From Edaphochlamys debaryana (lineage: Eukaryota; Chlorophyta; Chlorophyceae; Chlamydomonadales), in NCBI GenBank assembly GCA_016858145.1, contig JAEHOE010000015.1, positions 1-64,000 of the forward strand: a stretch of 64,000 nt of DNA, in the 5' to 3' direction. The notes beneath the pieces were generated by a model that ran no database searches, was not told where the DNA came from, and was given only the letters and a program-made list of their open reading frames with translations. Made by a program: the position numbers and the translations under genes. How positions within the stretch are numbered: position 1 is the first letter of the stretch; each line of letters opens with the position of its first letter. Shown in pieces: positions 22,401 through 32,400 of the stretch.

Positions 22401-24960
22401 CCTCCCACTGCCCCCTCCAACGCATGTATGTGCATCGCGCGGCGAAAGAAGCGACTCCCAAATCCCGGCGGCGGCCAGTATAAAGCGTCCCCCGCCGCGA
22501 GGACGCCTTCTTCGCTCTTAATCGTATTTTTCGCCCATATAACTTTCGTTCCTGCCCACCCTTCGCAACTCGCGTACATTGAATGCCGACCGCCGAGTAA
22601 ACGCGCAGACCCCACGGTCAAGTCTCGATTTTACAACGGCTATTCATGCACAATACATTGGGCTGCTCGGGAAAAATCGCGAAAGCAACTTTCGCCTGGG
22701 CGCGGACGGATGACGGTGGGTGCCGGGGGGTAACTGGCCTGGGAGGCGGGGGGGCCCGTAGCTTGGCAATGCAGATGAAGTGGGGCCGGTAGAGGTGTGG
22801 AGGAGGGGACGGGAACGGCGGGGAGGGAACGGAGGGTAATTGCAAGGTGGCAAGACCGTTCCGCACCAGCTGCGTGTCCGTCGTCACGCGTCTGCAATGC
22901 AGGCGGAGGATATGCGGCCACCTGGGCTCGAACCGTGTAGTGAAGCACGACGGGGACAGCGGGACAGTGCACTTGATGTCGCTGAGCACGCAGGCGGCCT
23001 GCGGGAACGGGGGTGCTTTTGGTGCGTGGTGGTGCACCACGCGCGTGGTAGCCTTGCCGACGGATCTGATGTCGTTGTGGAGGTTGTGATGTACTGGCTG
23101 GGCGCTGTGGAGGCTGTGACGTAGTGATATGGCTCCATCGCTGCAGGATCTGCCTGCAGGAGGCGGCTTCACATAGCCAGCTACGTTTTGGAGCGAAGGC
23201 AGCTGCATGTTGTGATGTTTGGCTCGCCCAGTGCTGTATTGTGCTGTAGCGTTGAGTGCTATAGCGTTGAGTGCTGTAGCGGTGCGGTTGCAGCCTGTAG
23301 TTTGTTGCTGGTGCGTGTCGCTCGGCGTCATCTCGATGGACGGGCGTGCCCCCGTGCCCCCGTGCCCCCGTGCCACCGTTAGTCCCTTTCCTCGTTATAT
23401 TGCCGATGACACGAGGCATGTGGGGCCCGGGGAAGTTACAGGGAGGCCTCTTGATGACTGACGCTGGAGGTGCCAGGCGCTGTGTCCGCCGTGGGGAAGG
23501 GGGCGACCCCGCCCCCGCATTTCAACGACCGGGCTACCCACGTGAGGAGGGCGCGCCCCTCCATGTACGAGCTGGTTGTGTGGTGGCGCAAGTGGTGGGG
23601 GGGTGGGGCTGGTGGGGTATGCACGGTCACCGGCCCGAGAAGCGGTCTTCCGGTCGGTAGGGTCGCAACACGCCGGTGGCTGACGTTGGCCCGGTCACCT
23701 GCGCGTCGAGGTGGCGTGCGAAAATGCATAGGTGCTTCGTCGGTGAGTCGCCGCTGCTGGAAGCGAGGCTTGGAAGCCGGGCACTCTCGCGGACACTCAC
23801 CCTTGGACGCCTGCGTAGGTCGGGCGAGGTGTGGGTAGCGTGGGCGTGCTCCACGGCTCGGAAGGGCGGCGATTGTCGCGCTTCCGGTTGATCGGCGAGG
23901 GTTGCCTCTTCCGTCGCGGTGTCTGTGCAGTCTCTTTGCATTATATTTGGTGGCGCAGGTTCGGGTGTCGGCTGTGGTGTTGCGACCGGCCCGCGTGGCT
24001 TGGGTCCAGCGCGAGGCGCCGGTTGTTGCTGGGCTCGCATGGTCTCGCCGCCGTGGCAGGATTGCTATCCTATGTTGGCGTAGCGAAGCCTCCAGGGATA
24101 CCCCCCCCCCCTCCCCCGGGGTGAGCCTGATTAGCCGGGTGCACTTTAGGACGGATGCGCTGCAGTTAAGAGGGGCAGGGTGCCAACAGGTCCGAAGCCG
24201 ACGACCAGGTCTGTGCAGGGTGTGACGCACGCACAACTTCCGCAGGAAGGCGCATATCTTTGCACACCCCTTGCCGCGCGGTTCTGCGTGTTGCCAGCCC
24301 TATCTATCGGGTCCAAGCCTTGCTCACACCCCACAGGTTAGCTAAGTACTGGTAAGGAAAAGATTTGCCTTGGCACGGAAGCGTGCCAAGTGAGGCAGGG
24401 ACGAAGGGTCCAGGTCCCACGAATTAGCCAAGTATCGGCTACAAGATAGCAACACTTCGCCGTGGTGCACCCCGTTTCTCTGCCATGAGAGCCAGGCCAG
24501 GCCGCCATCCCAGGCCAGGCCAGGCCGCCCTTCCGCTCCCGACAATCGTGCAACTTGCGCACCACAGGCGCCCCCCCTGTACATTCTCTGCCGGGCTTCT
24601 CCGACCACGGCTCGCCGAGCGGTTGGGTCGCTACACCTAAGGCTGCCGGATGTGCACGCCGAGCCGGCCGATTGGGAAAGCGCTCCGCCGCGCCGGTCCC
24701 GCCCATGCCGACATCCCCGTGCCATTCACGCCTCCGCTGCGCCCCTTTACCGGCCTCCTGCCGATGAGTTAACCGCCACGGCCCAATCCCTTTCCCTGCC
24801 CCTTCCTCCACTGCTACAACCCATTGTCGCGCCCCGCCGTGCTTGCATGTTCGCCTGTGTCCCCCCTGCGTGGGGCGAGGCCACTGGCCAGCGTACTGCA
24901 CGGCCGTCTATCCCGCTCCCATCCGCCTCTTCGCCCCCCCCCCTTTGCCGCCGCCAATGG
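22401..24960. other. non-coding, low-complexity patches
   Basis: I find no splice-consistent gene in 2.5 kb. Small direct repeats occur at 23230-23285 (units of about 16 bp around GTGCTGTAGCGTTGA), a CCCCCGTG run at about 23350-23375, and GGCCA-rich repeats at 24490-24535. Long antisense frames of about 250 residues here are proline/arginine-rich and look like GC artefacts. Confidence 0.4.
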
Positions 24961-26885
24961 TCACTCTCCTTCTTCGGTGTCGGACTCGTCTGAGCGCCTC
25001 ATCTCCTCAATCCAGGCGACTATGTGGGCCCATTCGCCACCCGAGGCGGTTCCGGCATCCTCGGGTGCTCCAGTCTCACTGGCGGCGGCGGCAATGCGCC
25101 AAGTTGGCCGCCAGCCCACCCGTCCGTGCAGGAATTGGAGCGCGGCCAGAGGGGCGTGGCCCGGGTCGCCTCGCGTGCCCAGCGCTTGGTTGAACGCCGC
25201 GTCCTGCTGTCTCTGGGTCCAGGTTATCGCCGGTTTGCCGGACGCCGCATCCATTAGCGTGAACATCTGCAACATCCGTCGGAGCGTGAGCAGGTCTCCG
25301 TTCCTTGCAGCCTTGACGAAGGCTGTGGCTCGGATGGCCGCCGCCTGCAAGGGTGCGAACCGCCGTTGGGATGCAAACCGGTCGCGTGCCTTTCAGTCCA
25401 TTGGCGCACGGGAGCAGGGTGACTCACCGGGGGGCGGAAGCCGGCGTCGCGGAGGAGGTGCAGCGTGTTTGCCGAGCCTGCCTCTGCCGCGTACCGCCAC
25501 GCCACGGTCGTGGGCGGCAGGCCTTTAGCCAGTAGGGCTCGCACCACGGCCGGGTCGGGCGCCCCTGCCGCCTCCGCCACCCACTTCGGGTCCCATCCAC
25601 ACTTGCTGTTGTACCGTTGCACGACGTACTCGGCGACGTCCAGGTGCCCGTGCAGGAGAGCTGCGCGTAGCATGGCGTCGGGGTTGACGTTTGGCACAGC
25701 TCGCAGGACGCGCCTCCTGCGGGAACGCCCGGTTGCCCGCCATCCGGGCGGGTCGGTCGCGGAGCGGCCCAGCAGGGATGTCAGCGCGTGGAGGTGGCCC
25801 TTCCCTGCCGCCAGCTCCGCCGCCGCCGTTGTTGCGGGGCCGAAGACGTGTGCCCCAACGCCCGCGGTGTCGCGCATGTAGCGCACGCCGTCCACGCTTC
25901 CGGCGGCGACAGCACGCGCCAGGCCGGTGTCGCTGCGGCTCACGAGCCCCATGGCGGACAGCAGCCTAATCCGGGCGATAGCGTTGGCTGTCGCACCGGC
26001 CCCGGCGCTTGCCGCGGCGGCCAGTGGCACCGGGTCCATTCCGCTCACGACCCACCGTACAATGTCAGCCCAACCGGCGCGCTTGTTGGAGGCTGCGGAG
26101 CGCAGCGTCTCTTTGAGCAGGCCGTCAGGTAGCGCTTCCGGGCCGCCCAGCATGTTTACCACGCGCTGCACGTCAGCCAGGTCGCCTTGGTTGGCGACGA
26201 TGGGCAGGCCACGTGCCACCAGGGCACGCACGTCGGCCCCGTCCGGCGGATCGTCCCTATGGTGTTTGAGGACGCCGGCCTTGATCCGGTTGGCCACCTC
26301 AGGCGCTACAGCGAGCGCCATGCCGTAGTGCGACCACTCCGCCCTCACATTAACCGCGAGCAGTGCTTCCACGGCGCTCTCCTGGCGAGCGACAATGGCC
26401 TCATGTAGCAGGGCTCGCCGTGGGCCCGGTGCCATGCGGTGAGCCATGGTCTGCATGTTGGCCAGCCCTCGTCCGTGCTTTGCGCAGGCGGCGGCAATGG
26501 CGAAGAGGGATGGGGAGCCTGGGTGTAGCGCCAGCCCGGCGTACCCCTCGGCCTCGGGTGTGCCCAGGGTGCGCAGGAACACTGACGGGCGACGCGCCAC
26601 CATGGCATACTTGCTGAGGGTCTCCAGCCGTGCCTGTAGCCCGAGGCCCCCCACGCCTGGCGCCCTGTGGTCTTGCCAGAATGCGATGATCTCCGCGTGG
26701 TTGCTGACAGTAGCGGCGGGAATGCGCCATGGGGCGGGCATCAGCTGAGGTGCGTACCGCCAGAAGCGGTTGAGACGTCTGAGCGTCCCCCGGACCCCTC
26801 CGCAGCCAACGTGGTGCAGTATGCGGTCCAGCATGTCTCGCGGGAGTTGGCGTAGGCGGTCTGGCTCTTCGTCCATGGCGGCCAT
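24961..26885 (-). CDS. F-box and ankyrin-like repeat protein, two exons
   Basis: Exon 26885-25428 starts at a true ATG and joins in phase 0 through an 83-bp intron (donor GGTGAGTC, acceptor CCTTGCAG) to exon 25344-24961, giving 613 residues. Residues 8-45 resemble an F-box (RLRQLPRDMLDRILHHVGCG). The rest is a series of about 33-residue helix-turn-helix units with ankyrin-like spacing: GRLANMQTMAHRM-like, ARQESAVEALLAVNV, GSVDGVRYMRDTAGV, GHLHALTSLLGRS, GHLDVAEYVVQRYNS, GSANTLHLLRDAGF, and NGDLLTLRRMLQMF in exon 2. The C-terminus is acidic (EEMRRSDESDTEEGE). F-box/ankyrin proteins commonly recruit targets to SCF ubiquitin ligases; that role is inferred. Confidence 0.75.
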
Positions 26886-29410
26886 CGCTGGGCGTAATGT
26901 TTGTTCTCTTGCGTTCCTGGTGCTAATTGCTGTCGTACGCCGGCATGCTATCTGCTACTGGTCGGCCCGGGGCGAGGGGCCAGCTCGGTGGGGCGGTCGG
27001 CGGTACTTGTTCCTACCGGTGGTCTATCGGCGTCAAGGTCCGGGGGTGGTGTTAGTTGTAGCCTGTTGGTAAAGGCAGCGGCTGTGTCCCCAGTGCACGG
27101 TCCGGAGTGGTGTTGGTCGCGATTGTTCTCCGATTCTTCGCCGGGAGGAAGCTGGCACGCCTTCGAGCCGGGTGGTCGGTCTATGCGCACGGCTCGCGGA
27201 AGTAACCGGAAGGAATGGCCAACAGTTTGCCGGCTTCTGAGCGCAACCCCGGAGTGTGCAGTCGGGGCTCGGGGGACTCTCGGCCGCACCCGACTCGCGG
27301 CCGCACCCCTCTTGCCGAGCTACGGCCCCCCCACTTGCCGAGCTACGCGCCCCCCCGCCTCACAGACCACTCTCAGCCGTACCCGGCTCTCGGCCGCGCC
27401 CAGGCCTCCACGCCCAGCGGATCCACGCACCCAAGCACCTAGTACCCACGCCCCCACGTCCCAAGCACCCACGCACCCACATTCCTGCGGACCCAGGCCT
27501 GTCCTAACTCTCCCTCCGGCGCCGTGCACTGCCTAGTTCCCTCGTAGAGTCTCCATTGCCGCCACCCATGCCCACGGGTCGAACCACGTTTCGCGCCACA
27601 CCAACAGCACCTCCGCGACCTCACCCTTGAACGTTGTACGCGTAGCCCAAGATCGCCCCTACTACGTGTGACTGGGGGAAGCCTCATGCGACTGGCGCGT
27701 AAGTAATCGCCCGCGACCTTTAACCTGGGTTGAGATACGCGTGAGGGCCCGCGACGGGCCTGGTACATACCCACATTATGGGTGAATGCGTGGGGGTGCG
27801 CCGGGACGCTAACAACGCCAACTAACGGGGTCGAAACAAGTTTCGCGCCACACCGACGGCACCTCCGCGACCTTCCTTTGTCGCGTGATATGCGTCGCCC
27901 AAGGTCGCGCCTCCTACGACGTGTGTGGGGAACGACGGATGCGACTGACGCGGGCTCACGACCAAGGTGGTCTCGCCAGCTTCTCTTGGCTCGGTAGGCG
28001 CATCCTCTAATGCCGGTGTTCGCGGCGTTCAGTATGCGCGTACGGCAGGGGGTGAACCTTGCAGTGAAGGGGCGAGGTCGAGCGAGGCGCCAACACCGCG
28101 ACAGTCACGATGACGATCGTGGCCGGCCAATATGCTGGCCGACACTCGCGCAACACGCATGATGACCGGGATAAGCTAGGGCCCACGCGCACGCAAGTGA
28201 GGCCTGGTGTCGTCGCGGAGACACGAACAACACTGCCCCAGCCTGCCGTAACCGGACGTACTGGTGTGAAGCTGCGGGCGAAGTGGCCTTGCACCCACCG
28301 GCTACAGATCGGGCACATGGCTAGCGCGGTTGCGATGGCTCAACCAAACAGGAGGCCAAGCTGGAGGCCAAGCGGGAACGGCCGGGGGGTCGCTGCATGC
28401 CCACAACCAAGCCAACTACGCCCACATGCACCCTTTGTACTGGCGCTGGAGGGCGGCAGCTGGGACAGTCGGCAGGGGATGATACCCCTCGGGGCCGGCC
28501 GAGGACGCCTGCCGCTGCCTGAATCTCCAACCGTGGAGCCACCTTAGAGGCCGCTGCTTAACGGTTGCTACAGCCAACCCCAGCACACCGCACGCTACAA
28601 GCCGCCATGAAACATGCCCCCGCCCACTTAACCCCAACTCTTATCTGCGCTACGCCACCGGTGACCCCTGCCACGTCTGCTCGCTAGCCGCTTGAGGGAC
28701 ATCGTCCCCACATTGCGCTCCGGTAGCCCTCCCACTAGGACACCCCCGGGGCCTGCACTCGGCACCCGCTACTGTCATACTATCTCCCACAGGCGGCTCT
28801 TTCTCAGCCTCGCACCCCACACGTAATGTACCGGCCATGGCGTGCCGCCACCATATGCCCGCATATGCAACGGAAGCCACTGGAGGACCCACGCCGTTCA
28901 TGCAAGGAAAAAACATGAAGTCTGCGTCTGCAGGAATAATTCGCAAAATAGGCACGCATACGTACGAAGGTCCCATGGCAGGGGCGAACGCCAGGCACGC
29001 ATGCAAAGACGGCCCGGGTCCGTAACTCCAGCCCGCCGAAGGCGCAAGGCAGCCCTATGCCGCCAGCCCTATGCCGCCAGCCCTATGTTCCAGGGGACGC
29101 GCATGTCGCGAAGAAGTCCCCCCCGGCATGAGGCCTAGCCCTTCCGTCACGTACCCAGACGCACTCCACCGCGGGACCTAGGCACACCCGCTCCTACACA
29201 ACACACAATGCACACCGAATCAGAGGCATAGCTGCATCGCGCCGCTATTGTTATGCGGGCGCCCGACCCCATTTCTTCTCGCGCCAGTTCTTATGCGCCC
29301 CAGGCCCGCGGAGTTTATTCTTCCAGCGTCATCGGACATGGTAATAATACTATCAAGGGAGCGGGTGCGAGGGCCACGGATGCCCTTCGGGATTAGGGGG
29401 CGGGGCAGAA
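26886..29410. other. non-coding interval with short repeats
   Basis: No gene is supported. A repeated GCCGAGCTACG motif lies at about 27313-27346. A diverged direct repeat is listed separately. A CCAGCCCTATGCCG unit is repeated at 29053-29086. The 3' terminus of the adjacent Helitron should lie somewhere in the right part of this interval, but I could not identify a convincing hairpin plus CTRR end. Confidence 0.4.
27565..27965. repeat. two-copy diverged direct repeat
   Basis: A segment of about 130 bp starting near GTTTCGCGCCACACC occurs at about 27585-27700 and again at about 27838-27965, with shared blocks such as CACCTCCGCGACCT and a GATGCGACTG-like end. Identity is roughly 75-85% by eye. 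No function is visible. Confidence 0.5.
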
Positions 29411-32400
29411 TCAACGCCGCACCACTGGCCACTGCCTTGGCCGCACCCAGCGAGGCCGGCCATCATACAAGCCAATACACATCTCACCAATCCTCGCGCA
29501 ACGCGCACATCGTAAGGGCATCAATGGAATCAGCACCAAGGGGAGCCGTACCGCGCGAACCTCGCGGAGCCAACCATCCGCACCAGCTTGAATCAACGCC
29601 CGCCGGCCTGGACACGTCGGGGCGGCCCCCCCCCACCGCGAGCAGATACCAACGTCTGGGCACGCGCAAAGTAGCCGGCACGGGCAAGCCGAGTGCGCTC
29701 GGCGCCCTGCTTTAGCAACAAACGCTCGCCAGAGGGGACGTGGCAGGGGTATCTTGCTTGCCGCCACATAGGCGCGGAGAACGCGCTCGTACTCCAGATG
29801 AGTGGTCCACAGCGGCGTCAAGAGGCGTATGTGGTCCAACGACGCGTACCGGGTGAGCAGCACGTACAAGCAAGCACGTGACATGCCGCCGTCGGGGGGA
29901 GGGCGGAGGTCCGCAATCCAGCAATCGTCGCCGAACGAGGCTCCCTGAACGAAGTAGTCAGTGACGGCCAACGCGTCCGCGAGAGGGATGTTGATGCGGT
30001 ACCCGTTAACCACATGTACAGCGCCGTCCTTCCAATCTTCCACCGACGCTGTAGCCCGAGACCGACCCGGGATCATGGGGAACACGGTCGGCCCAAACTC
30101 CCCGGGGATGCCAAGGCCAGCCATGATGTTGGTGTCCGCCTGTGCCGTCACGGGTTCGACCAACACGGCCCTCGGCATGAACTTCAAGCGCCACTCGGTG
30201 CCCTCGCCGGTGTCGTCCTCCTCCGCATCGTCCACGATCAAGCCGACGGCACGGACCATGTTGTTGCGCGCCACGCCAGCGTCAGCGTGCGAGCTGTCCG
30301 TCAGGAGGAATAAGGCACCCTCGTAGTACCAAGTGTCGGCTGTCAGGTGGTTGAACTCCTTGTCGGGGACCTTGCTGAACAACTCCGCCTGGAGAGGGGT
30401 AAGAGGCCGCGGAGGCCCCGTACCACCGGGGCCGCGCGTGCGCTCGTGTGCTGCGTTCCACACAACCAAGCGCTTGCCGGCTTTAACAGCCGCCAGTTTG
30501 GTCAAAGCTGTGTTGATGTGGTGGCGCAGCTCGTTGCGTTGCAACACCACCCGAGGCGACAGGTCAGCCAACTTGTGGAGCGCGCAGTCGTCCTGCAGCG
30601 CCCTGCTGTTGAGATCGACCAACAGCTGCCGGACGAGTTCCGCACGCCGGACTTCGTTGTTACGGACCCGGGTGCCATTGGCGTCGTACACATCAGGGAG
30701 TGTAGTGCCGTTGAACAGGCCGGCATACTTGACGAGTGCACGGCCGGATTCCGTGTCGTTCTGACGCTGGGGCTTGACAAGCAAAAAGGTGTCCTCCACC
30801 GCTTGCGTGAGGCGGAAGCCACTGACGATGGCCTTTGTGGTGTCCCTGGGCGGTGGAGCGCCCTTCGCGGACGGAGCAGCACTGCCGCCGCCAGCTGCGG
30901 CCGAAGGTAAGGCCGCAGCAGAGCCGCCCCCGACAGCCGCCGCAATGGCCCGACCAACGGCCTTCCGGCGCTTCGCCCCATGGGGGTCGTCGTCATCAGG
31001 TGGGCCGGGCGCCGGGACCGCAGGCCCGGTGCTTGCCGTGTCTTTGCGCAGCAGTCCGACGGGCGAGAAGGTGGGGTCCGCGTAGAGCAGGTCGGAATAC
31101 TTGAATACTGGAGTACCCATTGGCTTTGTGTGCTGGTAAACGTCGCCAATGAGCGCGAACGGCCGGCCCCGGAAGGCGTTCAACCCCTTGTCTGCCGGTC
31201 CCACCCCAGCATATGGCATGAGCACCGTGTCACACGCCAAGTTGCATTCGCCGAGGTGCTCCAGACTGTTGTAGCCATACTCGTCGATGAACACGGCGCT
31301 CTCGTCAAGCGTGTTGAACACCTGCGCAGGCCAGTCGATGACGAGGGGAACGTCATGGCCAGCGGTAGGGAGCAAGCCATCGGAAGACAACATAGGCCCA
31401 CGGCCAGGAATGCGTACTGGGCATTGCGAGGTCGGAGCAGTACGCCGCCGCCGCATCAACGCCGGTCCCTTATCACAACGGACCCTCCCCCGCGCCACAG
31501 GTTCCCGCCCCGTATCGGCGGGCAAGGGGAAGCAGGCGCCCGGACGCCTCACCCGATCCCAAAACTTCTGGGCCTTGCCGTAGACGCCGTTGGGCATGAC
31601 GAGTCCAAACATGAAATGCGTCAAGTACGATCGGTGCGCAGTGGACGCAAAATTCAGGGCGGCCGTCCAGGCGAATGCAGATGTTGCGACCCATTTCTTA
31701 TCACGGTGTTGGAAGCAGTACCAGATGAGGGCGTGAACAAACTGGCTCTTGCCGTAGCCGGCAGCTCCCACCACCATGACACGAGGGGGGCGGTCCACCT
31801 CCGTGTCCAATGTGTGCGTACGGATCTTATTAAAGTACTCGGCGAATATCATGAATGGCACCGCCTGCTTGACGGCCAGGGTGAACAGCTGGACAGTCTC
31901 GTCAATGGTGGGCGGAGTATCCAGCATGACCAAGGGAGGCCGCTTCCCTGGAGTGATGACCTCCTCACGCAAGCCACCCTCACAAGGCCGCTCGATGACC
32001 ACACACACGGCGGAGCCCACGTCGCGGCGCAGCCGGGCGCGACAGCCGTCGAACTCTTTGGGGTCGCGCGCCTCTATACCCTTCTCCTTGGCGATAATGT
32101 CGAACTCCTCCAAACGTTTGGCCGCTGCCACCAAGGACGCCAGGACAGGCCCGGCGCCCTTCACCAGGTTCCGGACCGGCGCCTGGACGCGGGATGAGTC
32201 TAACACCGGCTGCGCCACCGCCAGGGCGGACTGCATGCAGTAGATCTCCGCCGCCTTCGCCGTCGCAAACTTCAGGTCCACCCGGACGGTGCTGAGGTCG
32301 GCCTGGTCAACTGGCAGGCCTGGAGGGACGTCACTGAGGCCACGGGCCGCCCGACGGGCGGCATGCGAGGGGATGGAGGGATCAACTTCGTCTCCCTCCT

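Noticed and set aside
22618..23419. Minus-strand frames of about 250 codons
   Set aside because: Low-complexity Pro/His/Arg composition, overlapping in two frames, without splice or domain support.
23436..24236. Minus-strand frame of 266 codons
   Set aside because: Arg/Pro-rich text typical of GC-rich non-coding DNA; no recognisable motif.
27550..29400. Helitron 3' terminal hairpin plus CTRR
   Set aside because: Several short GC stems and CTAG sites exist, but none has the right spacing or stands out from background.
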